Assembly (NCBI GenBank): GCA_947626615.1
Contig: CANQSW010000020.1
Span: 1-13,970, forward strand
From: an uncultured Peptococcaceae bacterium
GTDB lineage: Bacteria; Bacillota; Dehalobacteriia; UBA4068; UBA4997
Direction: 5' to 3'
DNA: 13,970 bases
A program made the translations under genes and the position numbers. The notes beneath the pieces were generated by a model. That model saw only the letters and a list, made by a program, of their open reading frames with translations. It did not search any database and was not told where the DNA came from. Of this stretch, positions 1-8,485 are shown in pieces (the stretch's first letter is position 1; each line of letters begins with the position of its first letter).

Positions 1-696
1 CACTTTGCCCAGCGTTTCGCAGGCCGCCATACGCACGGCGGGCACGGCGTCCGCCAGCGCGGGCGCGAGATATTCTTCCAGCTCCGCCGCGGCGGGCAGG
101 CCGCAGGTCTGCGGCATTTTGGCCGCCAGCACCCGTATCTCCTCCGAAGGATCGGCCAGCGCCCGGTCGAAAAGCCGCAGCACGCCGGAAAATTTCAGTT
201 CCCCGGCCAGCCGCAGGGCCCAGCCGCGCGCCGCCTGCGGCAGAACCGGGAAGCGCACCCCCAGCATAACGCCGCAATCCTCCCGCCAGGGAGCCAGCAG
301 CGCCGCCGCCGCGCTTACGTCTAACTTTTCCGGCTCGTCCAGCGCCGCGTCCAGCAGCAGCTCCGGCAGCTGGTCGTCCGGCAGCTCTGCCAACAGCGCC
401 AGCAGCAATTTGCGCTTTTCGCCGCCCGCCATAAGTTTGCCAACCGCCAGCTTGAGCAGGCCGAGCCGCGCCGGCGCGTTCGAATACGGCCAAAGGGCGG
501 CCAGCATCTCGCGCGCCGCCGCCTCGTTTACCTTATCCAGCCAATTTTCCGGCCATTTTTCCGCCCAGATAAGCTGCGCGGCCTCGCTTCGCTCGTCCCC
601 GCTCATCTGCGGCCAGAGCCGGGCCAGCTTCGCCGGGGCGGGCGGGTGCTGCCGCCATTTTTGCAGCATCGTCGGTTTGTAGCCGCCAAAAAACAT
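1..696 (-). CDS. HEAT-repeat-like protein, C-terminus cut by window edge
   Basis: Reading the minus strand from the ATG at 696 gives 232 codons without a stop to the left edge, so the gene is partial. The start has a good ribosome site (GGGGAGGG, about 5 nt upstream) and lies 15 nt after the CvpA-family stop. The protein is rich in Leu, Ala and Trp, with no signal peptide or membrane segment. Its last 60 or so residues carry two helix pairs typical of HEAT repeats, for example LADPSEEIRVLAAK (about 185-198) and LADAVPAVRMAACETLGKV (214-232). The part before this is helical but without an obvious family. HEAT repeats are usually protein-binding scaffolds; no enzymatic motif is visible and the partner is unknown. 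The opposite strand is also open here, but it encodes a Ser/Ala-rich low-complexity product typical of an antisense shadow. Confidence 0.75.
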   Translation of the reverse strand, partial: MFFGGYKPTMLQKWRQHPPAPAKLARLWPQMSGDERSEAAQLIWAEKWPENWLDKVNEAAAREMLAALWPYSNAPARLGLLKLAVGKLMAGGEKRKLLLALLAELPDDQLPELLLDAALDEPEKLDVSAAAALLAPWREDCGVMLGVRFPVLPQAARGWALRLAGELKFSGVLRLFDRALADPSEEIRVLAAKMPQTCGLPAAAELEEYLAPALADAVPAVRMAACETLGKV

Positions 697-711
697 CGCC
701 AGCCCTCCCCG

Positions 712-1317
712 TTAGACGGGCAGGCCGGGCATAAGGCCCAGCGCCGCCTGCGCCGAGATAGCCTCCAGCGCGCTGTACCAGACCAGCGAGCCGATATCCA
801 GCACCACCGGCAGCAGATACTGCGAGGTGGTGAAAATGCTGTTCAGCGCAGCCAGATCGGGGGCAAGGCCGATCAGCCACGGCAACAACCAGGTGTAGAC
901 GAAGAAAAGCACCGTCGCAAACACCAAAAGCTCCAGGCAAGCGCCGAACACCCGGCTGATGAAGCCCACCAGCGGCGTGCCGTTCACCACCGAGCCGGCC
1001 GCGTTCACCAGAAAACGCACCAGCCAGGTCACCGCCGAGGTCAGCAGTATGAACAACACCAGCTCCGCCAGCCGCCCGGCCGCGGTTTCGGTGAAAAACC
1101 AGCTGGCCACAAGGCGGCTCTGCTCCGGCCCGCCCGCGCCATAGAGCGCCAGCCCCAGCTTATCCGCCAGCGCCGGCAGCAAAACGGGCGTGAGCCGCCG
1201 CGCCGCCATAACGCCCACCAGAACGCCGCCGAAGCTGCCCAAAATTTTGATCACGCCGCGCCGCCAGCCGTCCAGAACGGCGATCAGCAGCAGCACGAAC
1301 AGTATCAGATCTCCCAT
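712..1317 (-). CDS. CvpA-family membrane protein
   Basis: This encodes 201 residues with about four hydrophobic segments: near 1-20, 25-45, a mid-protein stretch around LVLFILLTSAVTWLVRFLV, and another around LLVFATVLFFVYTWLLP. The N-terminal pattern of a short helix, DGWRRGVIK, and a Gly-rich second helix is typical of the CvpA family. E. coli CvpA is linked to colicin V export and stress tolerance; the biochemical role of the family is poorly defined. I chose the ATG at 1317 because GAGGGGAGAG lies just upstream; an in-frame TTG at 1335 would add six residues and put that ribosome site inside the gene. It follows proA by about 38 nt and precedes the HEAT-like gene by 15 nt, so it is probably cotranscribed with both. 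Confidence 0.8.
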   Translation of the reverse strand: MGDLILFVLLLIAVLDGWRRGVIKILGSFGGVLVGVMAARRLTPVLLPALADKLGLALYGAGGPEQSRLVASWFFTETAAGRLAELVLFILLTSAVTWLVRFLVNAAGSVVNGTPLVGFISRVFGACLELLVFATVLFFVYTWLLPWLIGLAPDLAALNSIFTTSQYLLPVVLDIGSLVWYSALEAISAQAALGLMPGLPV

Positions 1318-1355
1318 ATTTCTCTCCCCTCGCAACTATGACCGTCACAGATTTC

Positions 1356-2607
1356 TTACGGCCGGGTCTGCCCCGCGCCGTTGATCAGATATTTATACGT
1401 CGTCATCGCCAAAAGGCCCATCGGCCCGCGCGCGTGCAGCTTCTGGGTACTGATGCCGATCTCCGCCCCGAAGCCGAACTGAAAGCCGTCGGTGAAGCGC
1501 GTGCTGGCGTTGACGTAGACCGCCGCCGCGTCCACCGCGCTCTGGAAATAAGCCGCCGCCGCCTGGTCTTGCGTCACGATACACTCCGAATGGCGCGTGC
1601 CGCAGCGGTTGATGTGCGCCACGGCCTCCGCCGTATCTGCCACCAGCTTGCAGGCGATGATCAGATCGTTATACTCCGTGTAGAAGTCCTCCGCCGTGGC
1701 CGGCACGGCGGCAAGCCCGGCCCGCTCCAGCGCCGCGCAGGTCTCGGCGCAGCCGCGCACCTCCACGCCCGCCTTTTGCAGGGCGCGCGCCAGCCGGGGC
1801 AGCAAAGTGTCCGCCAGCGCTCTATCCACCAGCAGCGTTTCGGCCGCGTTGCAGACGGCCGGGCGCTGCACTTTGGCGTTCAGCAGAATATTCTCCGCCC
1901 AGTCCGGGTCGGCCGTTTTTTCCACGTATATATGGCAGTTGCCCGCCCCCGTTTCGATCACCGGCACGGTGGCCTCGCACAGCACGGTCTGGATCAGGCC
2001 CGCGCCGCCCCGGGGTATCAGCACGTCGATAAATTCCTTCAGGTGCATGAGTTGGTTGGCGCTCTCCCGGCCGGGGTCGGCCACCACCTGCACCGCGTCG
2101 GGAGGAAGCCCCGCCGCCGCTATACCGCGCCGCAGCGCCTCGCCCACCGCCAGGCTGGAGCGCAGCGCGTCGCTGCCGCCCCGAAGTATCGCCGCGTTGC
2201 CGCTTTTCAGACAGATACCCGCCGCGTCCGCCGTCACGTTCGGCCGCGCCTCGTAGATGATGCCCACCACGCCGCACGATCTCTATGCCCTCGGCCGCGC
2301 GCCAGCGCCGCATTTCTTCACCTATGGGGTCCGGCAGGCCGCGCAGAGCGTCAAGCCCCGCCGCCATATCCCGCAGCCGCTCCGGCGTCAGGCGCAGGCG
2401 ATCCAGCATGGCCCGGCTGAGGCCCTTTTGCTCCGCCGCCGCCATATCCTCGCGGTTTGCCGCCAGAATTGCGGCCTCCGCCGCGCCGATCTCCGCCGCC
2501 ATCGCGGCCAGAGCCGCGTTTTTTTGGCCGCTTTCGGCCGCGGCCAGCTCAGATGCCGCCGCTTTGGCCCGGCGGCCCAGCTCGTAAACTTCTATGATCT
2601 GCGTCAA
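1356..2607 (-). pseudogene. proA: gamma-glutamyl phosphate reductase, frameshifted
   Basis: ProA reduces gamma-glutamyl phosphate to glutamate semialdehyde in proline synthesis. Two minus-strand frames together cover the whole family. Residues 1-112 (from a TTG start at 2607, GGAG upstream) match the N-terminus up to EGIEIVR. The rest, from about 2272, matches from VVGIIYEARPNVT to the end and includes the catalytic-cysteine region QRPAVCNAAETLLV and the C-terminal STRFTDGFQFGFGAE. The frame changes at about 2271-2276. Compared from memory with E. coli ProA, the stretch equivalent to RRVPLG is missing, about 17 nt, so this looks like a small out-of-frame deletion rather than a one-base slip. 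There is no slippery heptamer to suggest programmed frameshifting. proB is not adjacent. It may be a true pseudogene or an assembly error. Confidence 0.85.
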
Positions 2608-2632
2608 AATGCTCCGCCCCCTATCCGGCCGC

Positions 2633-3466
2633 TTACGCGGCGATCAGGCCCAGCGCCGCCGCCAGCAGAACGACCGCGCCCAGCACGATACGATACCAGC
2701 CGAACGCCTGAAAATCATGCCCCTTGATGTAAGCCATCAGGAATTTGATCGCCAGCACCGAGACGATGAACGATACCAGCATACCCACGGCCAGCGTCAG
2801 CGCCTCCGTCAGCGTGAAGCCCAGCCCGAATTTTACCAGCTTCAAAAAGCTCGCGCCGAACATAACCGGGATCGCCAGAAAGAAAGAAAACTCCGCCGCG
2901 TCGCGCCGGTTCACGCCGAGCAGCATCGCGCCCAGAATGGTGGAGCCGCTGCGGCTGGTGCCGGGCACCAGCGAGAGCACCTGAAACAGCCCGATGCCGA
3001 GCGCCGTGGGATAGGATATCTGCTCCAGCGTTTCGATGCGGAAGCTGCGCCGGCGGTTGAATTGCTCCAGCAAAATGAAAAACACGCCGTAGATGATCAG
3101 CGCCCAGGCCACCACGCCCGCGCCGCGCAGGTGTTCGTCCATCCAGTCGTCGAAAAGCAGGCCCAGCACGGCCGCCGGCAGGCAGGCCACGATGACCTTG
3201 CCCCAGAGGTTGGCCGCCGCGCGCTTTTCGGAATAGCCCTTTCGCGGCGAGAACAGGTTCAGCTTGTCAAAATACAGGTAGCAGACCGCCAGGATAGCGC
3301 CCAGCTGGATCACCACCAGAAACATATTCCAGAATTCGTCGCTGACGTTTAAGCGCAAAAGCTGGTCGAACAAAATTAAATGCCCGGTGCTGGAGATAGG
3401 CAGCCACTCCGTGATGCCCTCCACAACGCCCAGGCAGATGACCTTCAGAAATTCCCATATCGTCAT
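2633..3466 (-). CDS. uppP: undecaprenyl-diphosphatase UppP (BacA family)
   Basis: UppP removes a phosphate from undecaprenyl pyrophosphate at the membrane, recycling the lipid carrier for peptidoglycan and other wall polymers; overexpression gives bacitracin resistance. The 277-residue length is normal. Both family signatures are present: VEGITEWLPISSTGHL at 15-30, with the conserved glutamates and the SSTGH motif, and PGTSRSGST at 168-176. The rest is a series of hydrophobic helices. The ATG at 3466 has GAGGG about 7 nt upstream. It lies 32 nt after murA and 25 nt before proA, so the three are probably one transcript. The pairing with murA places two wall-precursor enzymes together. Confidence 0.95.
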   Translation of the reverse strand: MTIWEFLKVICLGVVEGITEWLPISSTGHLILFDQLLRLNVSDEFWNMFLVVIQLGAILAVCYLYFDKLNLFSPRKGYSEKRAAANLWGKVIVACLPAAVLGLLFDDWMDEHLRGAGVVAWALIIYGVFFILLEQFNRRRSFRIETLEQISYPTALGIGLFQVLSLVPGTSRSGSTILGAMLLGVNRRDAAEFSFFLAIPVMFGASFLKLVKFGLGFTLTEALTLAVGMLVSFIVSVLAIKFLMAYIKGHDFQAFGWYRIVLGAVVLLAAALGLIAA

Positions 3467-3498
3467 AAAAAAGCCCTCACCCTTTCACTATCCGCTTT

Positions 3499-4746
3499 CT
3501 ATTCCGCCTGGATATGCGCGCCCACCTGCCGCAGCTTGCCGATGATATCCTCATAACCGCGGTAAATATGATCCACCTGCTCGATCACCGTTTCGCCCTC
3601 CGCCGCCAGCGCCGCCACGATCATAGCCGCCCCGGCGCGCAGATCAGTCGCCACGACGCGCCCGCCTTTTAGCTTCGGCACGCCGTTTATCACGGCCGTG
3701 TTGCCCCGCACGGTGATATCCGCGCCCATTTTACGCAGCTCTGGCACGTGCATAAAGCGGTTCTCGAACACCGTCTCCTTGATACTGCTGCAGCCGCCCG
3801 CCAGCGTCAGATACGCCATAAACTGCGCCTGCATATCCGTGGGGAAGCCGGGATACGGCAGGGTTTTGATCTCCACCGGCAATATCTCTTTGGCCGGCAG
3901 CACGCGCAGGCCGTCGATATCGTCGATGATGCGCACGCCGCTGTCGTTCAGCTTGGCCATGATCGGCTGCAGGTGGCTGGTGATCACGTTTTCCAAAAAA
4001 AGCTCGCTGCCGGTGATCGCAGCCATCAGCATAAAGCTGCCCGCCTCGATACGGTCCGGGATAGTGGTATGCCGGGCGGGAGAAAGCTCCTTCACGCCGA
4101 CGATACGCACGACGTCGGTGCCCGCGCCCTTGATGTTCGCGCCCATGGCGTTCAGGAAGTTCGCCAGATCGACGATCTCCGGCTCTTTGGCGGCGTTTTC
4201 GATCACCGTGTTGCCCTCGGCCAGAGAAGCCGCCATCATAATGTTCTCCGTCGCACCGACGCTGGGGAAATCCAGATAAATGCGCGCGCCGTGCAGGTGG
4301 TTCACCCGCGCTTCGATGTAGTTATCGCTGATCGTGATGCCCGCGCCCATGGCCTCGAAGCCCTTCAGGTGCAGGTCTATCGGCCGCGCGCCGATGGCGC
4401 AGCCGCCGGGCAGCGGGATCCGCGCCTGGCCCATGCGCGCCAGCAGCGGCCCCATCACCAGAAAAGAGGCGCGCATTTTCTGCACTTCTTCCGCCGGAGC
4501 GGTGGTATCGGCCAGCTCGGTGGCGTCGATACTGAGCGTTCCTGCCTCGTAGGAGGTGGCCACGCCCAGATAATTCAAAACGTCGCACATAAAGCGGACG
4601 TCGGTGAGCCACGGCGTTTCTTCTATATACGATACGCCCTCGGGCAGCATAGCCGCGGCGATCAGCGGCAGAACGGCGTTTTTAGCCCCGCTGATATGCA
4701 CCACGCCGGAAAGTTTGTGGCCGCCCTCGATAACGATACTGTTCAC
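3499..4746 (-). CDS. murA: UDP-N-acetylglucosamine 1-carboxyvinyltransferase
   Basis: MurA transfers enolpyruvate from PEP to UDP-GlcNAc, the first committed step of peptidoglycan synthesis in the cytoplasm. The 415-residue product has the substrate-binding SGAKNAVLP (K22, N23), the catalytic-loop cysteine C116 in PLPGGCAIGARPIDLH (the fosfomycin target), the PTDMQAQFMA segment near residue 306, and DLRAGAAMIVAAL near the C-terminus. Having Cys rather than Asp predicts fosfomycin sensitivity. The start is GTG at 4746 with AGGAGG 9 nt upstream. Many Bacillota have two MurA paralogues; which one this is cannot be decided here. The 97-nt gap to the histidine kinase shows no clear promoter or terminator, so it may be read from the two-component promoter or from a weak one of its own. 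Confidence 0.95.
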   Translation of the reverse strand: MNSIVIEGGHKLSGVVHISGAKNAVLPLIAAAMLPEGVSYIEETPWLTDVRFMCDVLNYLGVATSYEAGTLSIDATELADTTAPAEEVQKMRASFLVMGPLLARMGQARIPLPGGCAIGARPIDLHLKGFEAMGAGITISDNYIEARVNHLHGARIYLDFPSVGATENIMMAASLAEGNTVIENAAKEPEIVDLANFLNAMGANIKGAGTDVVRIVGVKELSPARHTTIPDRIEAGSFMLMAAITGSELFLENVITSHLQPIMAKLNDSGVRIIDDIDGLRVLPAKEILPVEIKTLPYPGFPTDMQAQFMAYLTLAGGCSSIKETVFENRFMHVPELRKMGADITVRGNTAVINGVPKLKGGRVVATDLRAGAAMIVAALAAEGETVIEQVDHIYRGYEDIIGKLRQVGAHIQAE

Positions 4747-4843
4747 AGGGGGTTACCTCCTGGTTTCGGTCTCAGATCTTAACCATAATTTATTCGCCGC
4801 TTTTGGCCTATTTCCTGCCATGGCGCGGCATTTGGCGGATTTT

Positions 4844-5824
4844 TTAGGCCGCCGGCGGGAAAAGCACGCTGATCTCCGTGCCCTGGCCCTCCGCGCTTTG
4901 CAGCTTCAGCTCCGCGCCGTGCTTCAGCACGATATGCTTGACGATAGCCAGCCCCAGGCCCGTGCCGCCGCTGGCCTTGCTGCGACTTTTATCCGCCCGG
5001 TAAAAGCGCTCGAAGATGCGCTCCTGATGCTCCGCCGGGATACCGATACCGTTATCGGCCACCGTCAACAGCACGCCGGCCGCAGCTTTGGCGACCGTCA
5101 CCCGCACCCAGCCGCCGGGGCGGTTATAACGGATCGCGTTGTCGCAAAGGTTATAGATAAGCTCCTCCAGCAGCTCGCGGCGGCTCTTCACCTGGGCATA
5201 GCAGCCGGAAACGGAGATAGACACCTCCGCCCGCTCGGCGTTAAACGCCAGCATACCGGCCGTATCCTGCGCAATAGAAAGGATATCCAGCGGCTGCATC
5301 TCCTCGCCGCCCTCCGGCTCGGCCTCGTCCAGCTCGGATATTTTGATGATATCGCGGATCAGGTCGATCAAACGCCCGGCCTCAGCGTGTATCTTGCCCG
5401 CGAACTCTTTTACGTCCTCCTCCTTGGCGATGCCCGTCTCGATCATCTCGGCATAGCCGGAAATGGAGGTGAGCGGCGTTTTCAGCTCATGCGACACGTT
5501 GGCGGAAAATTCCTGCCGCTGCCGCAGGTTCTCGTCTTTTTGCACCTGCTGCCGCCGCAGCGTTTCGATAAACGGCAAAAGCTCCGGATAAGGCGCGTTC
5601 TTTTCCAGCTCGTCCAGATCCTTGGCCATATCCACCAGCGGAAAAAGCAGGCGGTCGGAAAGACGTTTGGCTACGATAACCAAAACGACCAGCAGCGCCG
5701 CCAAAAGCAAGGCCGCCAGCCAGACCGGCAGCAGCCCGGCAGCATAGGCGGCGGCAAGCAGAGCTCCCGCTATGGCGAACTCTACCCCTACCAGCATGAA
5801 CAGCCAAAACAGCTTTTTTGCCAT
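4844..5824 (-). CDS. PhoR-like sensor histidine kinase
   Basis: This is a 326-residue membrane histidine kinase. Two hydrophobic segments (about 6-31 and 34-53) are separated by only two or three residues, so there is almost no extracellular sensor. A short linker leads to the HisKA domain with phospho-acceptor H112 in FSANVSHELKTPLTS. The HATPase_c domain follows with N225 (ELIYNLCDNA), the G1 box DNGIG at 257-261, FERFYR at 271-276, and the G2 box GGTGLGLAI at 286-294. PAS and Cache domains, common in PhoR, are absent. The ATG at 5824 has GAGGG upstream. It lies 16 nt after the response regulator and is surely its partner. A phosphate role is inferred from the neighbouring Na/Pi transporter and Pho box, not from the kinase itself; envelope or antibiotic sensing is the alternative. 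Confidence 0.9.
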   Translation of the reverse strand: MAKKLFWLFMLVGVEFAIAGALLAAAYAAGLLPVWLAALLLAALLVVLVIVAKRLSDRLLFPLVDMAKDLDELEKNAPYPELLPFIETLRRQQVQKDENLRQRQEFSANVSHELKTPLTSISGYAEMIETGIAKEEDVKEFAGKIHAEAGRLIDLIRDIIKISELDEAEPEGGEEMQPLDILSIAQDTAGMLAFNAERAEVSISVSGCYAQVKSRRELLEELIYNLCDNAIRYNRPGGWVRVTVAKAAAGVLLTVADNGIGIPAEHQERIFERFYRADKSRSKASGGTGLGLAIVKHIVLKHGAELKLQSAEGQGTEISVLFPPAA

Positions 5825-5840
5825 GATATCCCTCGAAGAA

Positions 5841-6503
5841 TCAGTCGATCTTGTAGCCTACGTTGCGCACGGTCTTAATGAGCGCCCCGCTTTGGCCCAG
5901 CTTTTGGCGCAGCGTCTTGATGTGCATATCCACGGTGCGGCTCTCGCCCTCAAAATCAACGCCCCACACCTTATCCATAATACGCTCGCGCGTCAGAACT
6001 ATGCCGCTGTTTTGCAGCAGCAGCTTCAAAAGCTCGTATTCCTTGAACGTCAGGCTGCAAAGGCTGCCGCCCGCAAAAACCAGCCGCCGCTCGTCGTCCA
6101 GCAAAATATCGCCCGCCACCAGCCGCGCCGTCTCCGGCTTTTTCACCCGGCGCAGCGCCGCCTTCACTCTGGAGACGAACTCGATTATGCCAAACGGCTT
6201 GGCAATATAATCGTCCGCGCCTTCGTCCAGCCCGCGCACGGCGTCAAGCTCGCCGCTTTTGGCCGTCACCATGATCACGGGGATATCGCGGGTGCGGTTA
6301 TCGGCGCGCAGCTTCTGCAAAATGCTCAGCCCGTCCTCGCCGGGCAGCATGATATCCAAAATAAGCAGCTCCGGCAGTTGTTTGGCGCACTCCGCCCAGA
6401 AGGCGGTGGCGTTGGCCAGCTCCACCACGGCAAAGCCGCTGTTTTTCAAGGCGTAGCTCTCCATCTGCCGGATATTCGCGTCGTCTTCCACGATATAGAT
6501 CAT
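5841..6503 (-). CDS. OmpR/PhoB-family response regulator
   Basis: The product is 220 residues from the ATG at 6503. The receiver domain (1-115) has the acidic pair D7/D8, phospho-acceptor D50 in LILDIMLPGEDG, T80 and K101 (DDYIAKPF). The C-terminal winged helix (about 125-220) ends in the usual RTVDMHIKTLRQKL and TVRNVGYKID. This is a transcription factor activated by the kinase encoded 16 nt downstream. A GTG at 6512 and an ATG at 6506 are also in frame. I prefer 6503 because GGTGAG then sits 4 nt upstream and family members often begin MIYxVEDD. The promoter predicts transcription starting only 8-12 nt before the start codon. It probably regulates the Na/Pi transporter through the Pho-like box at 8486-8507. 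The name phoB or phoP is plausible but unproven. Confidence 0.92.
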   Translation of the reverse strand: MIYIVEDDANIRQMESYALKNSGFAVVELANATAFWAECAKQLPELLILDIMLPGEDGLSILQKLRADNRTRDIPVIMVTAKSGELDAVRGLDEGADDYIAKPFGIIEFVSRVKAALRRVKKPETARLVAGDILLDDERRLVFAGGSLCSLTFKEYELLKLLLQNSGIVLTRERIMDKVWGVDFEGESRTVDMHIKTLRQKLGQSGALIKTVRNVGYKID

Positions 6504-6520
6504 CATTCTCACCCAACTTA

Positions 6521-6549
6521 ATTATAATTCCTCGGGCGGGATTGGTCAA
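6521..6549 (-). promoter_or_regulatory. sigma-A promoter of the two-component operon
   Basis: On the minus strand, TTGACC (6549-6544) and TATAAT (6526-6521) are separated by exactly 17 nt. The predicted transcription start is about 6514, only 8-12 nt from the start codons, so the leader is very short. Confidence 0.8.
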
Positions 6550-6573
6550 CGGTTTCTTAGCGCCCGCGCCGGC

Positions 6574-6606
6574 AAAAAAACGGACAGGGCCGCAAAACCC
6601 TGTCCG
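6574..6606 (-). terminator. intrinsic terminator after the Na/Pi transporter gene
   Basis: On the minus strand, CGGACAGGG pairs with CCCTGTCCG around an 8-nt loop and is followed by seven T. It sits 27 nt beyond the transporter stop and separates it from the two-component promoter. Confidence 0.88.
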
Positions 6607-6632
6607 CCGTTAGCCTAAAAATATCGCCCTGA

Positions 6633-8396
6633 TCATTTGGGCAGCGCGTATTTCTCTTTGAACGTGTTATAGAGCTTGGTATATTCCAGCTCGCCGGAAG
6701 CCTTCAGATTGCTGAGATACTCGTGCGTATCGAAGCTGTTGTGCTGCATCTCGATAAGGCAGACGGCCACGTTGCTGCAATGGTCGGATATACGCTCCAG
6801 ATTCGTCAGCGTATCCAGATACACGAAGCCCTTCTCCAGCGAGCAGAGGCCCTGCTGCATACGCAAAACGTGGCGGTTCTTCAGCTCGGCGCAAAGCGAA
6901 TCTATGACCTCCTCCAGCGGCTCCACCTGCACGGCGTTTTTCAGATCCTCCGTCTCAAAGGCGCGCAGGGCCAGCTGCAGCGTTTCGTTCACCGCGTCTT
7001 CCAGCACGCGCAGCTCGCGCCGAGCCTCGTCGGAAAAGCTGATGCGCTTTTGGTGCAGCTCCACCGCGGAATCCAGAATATTGCAGGTGTGGTCGCCGAT
7101 ACGCTCGAAATCGCTGATGGTGTGCAGCACCTTCGACATCTTGCGGCTGTCGTTCTGCGAAAGGCTGCGGCCGGAAAGCTGCATCAGATACGTGCCGAGC
7201 TTATCCTCGTAGCTGTCGATGCGCTCCTCGTTTTCCTCGATGCGCTGCGCCTTATCTATCTCGTATTTGTCCAGCAGCTGAAAGGCCAGCGCCAGATTTT
7301 CCGCGCCCATTTGGCCCATTTGCAGCGTGCGTTTATCCGCCTGCTCCAGCGCCAGGCCGGGGGTGAGCAGCAAACGGGGGTCTAAAAGCTCCGGCTCGGT
7401 CACCTTGGCCACGGCGGAGGGCTCGTCCTTGATCGTCAGGCAGACCAGACGCTCCAGCTGTCTGGTGAACGGCAGCAGGATCAGCGTGCAGGTGACGTTG
7501 AACAGGCTGTGCACCACGGCGATATGCCAGGCGTCGATCGGCGCGTCGAAGAAAGCGAAATGGACGGCGCTGTGCAGCCCGTAAAATGCGGCCAGAAAGA
7601 TGACCGCGCCGATGATGTTGAAATACAAATGCCCCAGCGCGGCGCGCCGGGCGTTCTTGCTGGTGCCGATAGATGAGAGCATGGCCGTGACGCAGGTGCC
7701 GATGTTCTGGCCCAGAATGATCGGCACGGCGGCGCTGTACGTTACCATGCCGGAGAGCGTCAACGCCTGCAAAATACCGACTGAGGCCGCCGAGCTTTGC
7801 AGCACGCCCGTCATCAGAGCGCCCATCAAAAGCCCGAATATCGGGTTGCGGAAGAGCAGCAGCAGATCCGCGAAGCCCGGCATATCCGCCAGCGGGGCCA
7901 CGGCGGTGGACATCGTCAGCATACCGAACATCAGCAGCGAGAAGCCCAAAAAAATACTGCCGATATCCTTTTTGCGCGTGCTTTTGGCGAACATCAGCAG
8001 GCAAATGCCCACCAGCGCCAAAAGCGGCGAAAACGACGACGGCTTCAGCATATTGATAAAGAAATTATCGCTCTCGATGCCCACCAGGCTCAAGAACCAG
8101 GCGGTTATGGTGGTGCCGATATTCGCGCCCATGATCACGCTGAGCGCCTGCGAGAGTTTCATGATGCCGGAGTTCACGAAGCCGACCACCATGACCGTGG
8201 TGGCCGAGGACGACTGGATCACGGCCGTTACCGCCGCGCCCAGCAGCACGCCCTTTATGGGGCTGGCCGTCATTTTGCCCAAAAGTTTGGTCAGGCTGCC
8301 GCCCGCCTGCTTCTCCAGCCCCTCGCCCATGACCTCCATGCCGTAGAGGAAAAAGGCCAGGCCGCCCAGCATCGTCAGCACGTCAAAGATACTCAT
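6633..8396 (-). CDS. Na+/phosphate cotransporter with C-terminal PhoU domain
   Basis: The protein has 587 residues. The membrane half (about 1-315) holds two inverted Na/Pi-cotransporter repeats. Repeat one has QSSSATT (61-67) and GANIGTT (90-96); repeat two has QSSAAS (200-205) and GQNIGT (229-234). These are the signature of the NptA/YjbB (PNaS) family, which couples phosphate movement to sodium. From about 355 to 575 the protein is helical and acidic, with two PhoU-like helical bundles (ISDFERIGDHTCNI and LTNLERISDHCSNVAV), including the metal-binding E-x-x-x-D pattern. The ATG at 8396 has AGGTGG 4 nt upstream. It is a single-gene unit with its own terminator and a Pho-like box upstream. 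Direction (uptake or efflux) cannot be read from sequence; E. coli YjbB exports phosphate. Confidence 0.93.
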   Translation of the reverse strand: MSIFDVLTMLGGLAFFLYGMEVMGEGLEKQAGGSLTKLLGKMTASPIKGVLLGAAVTAVIQSSSATTVMVVGFVNSGIMKLSQALSVIMGANIGTTITAWFLSLVGIESDNFFINMLKPSSFSPLLALVGICLLMFAKSTRKKDIGSIFLGFSLLMFGMLTMSTAVAPLADMPGFADLLLLFRNPIFGLLMGALMTGVLQSSAASVGILQALTLSGMVTYSAAVPIILGQNIGTCVTAMLSSIGTSKNARRAALGHLYFNIIGAVIFLAAFYGLHSAVHFAFFDAPIDAWHIAVVHSLFNVTCTLILLPFTRQLERLVCLTIKDEPSAVAKVTEPELLDPRLLLTPGLALEQADKRTLQMGQMGAENLALAFQLLDKYEIDKAQRIEENEERIDSYEDKLGTYLMQLSGRSLSQNDSRKMSKVLHTISDFERIGDHTCNILDSAVELHQKRISFSDEARRELRVLEDAVNETLQLALRAFETEDLKNAVQVEPLEEVIDSLCAELKNRHVLRMQQGLCSLEKGFVYLDTLTNLERISDHCSNVAVCLIEMQHNSFDTHEYLSNLKASGELEYTKLYNTFKEKYALPK

Positions 8397-8444
8397 ATTG
8401 CCACCTTTTTTGCTCTTCTTCTTTTATTCCACGCTAATATTTCA

Positions 8445-8460
8445 CGCTAACAGTTTAGCG
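8445..8460. repeat. inverted repeat in the leader of the transporter gene
   Basis: CGCTAA (8445-8450) and TTAGCG (8455-8460) form a perfect 6-bp inverted repeat with a 4-nt centre. A further ACGCTAA at 8431-8437 repeats the left arm 13 nt away. It could be a leader hairpin or a protein site; no function is assigned. Confidence 0.45.
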
Positions 8461-8485
8461 GCAAAAGGTAAAATCCAGCGCAGGG

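Noticed and set aside
5..682. Long plus-strand open frame at the left edge
   Set aside because: Its product is Ser/Ala-rich low complexity. The minus frame has a good ribosome site, operon spacing and HEAT-like repeats.
2256..2290. Programmed ribosomal frameshift in proA
   Set aside because: There is no slippery heptamer or downstream stimulator, and conserved residues are missing at the junction, which fits a deletion better.
1338..2420. Plus-strand open frame of 360 codons opposite proA
   Set aside because: It is an Arg/His-rich antisense shadow produced by high GC; the minus strand encodes recognisable ProA.
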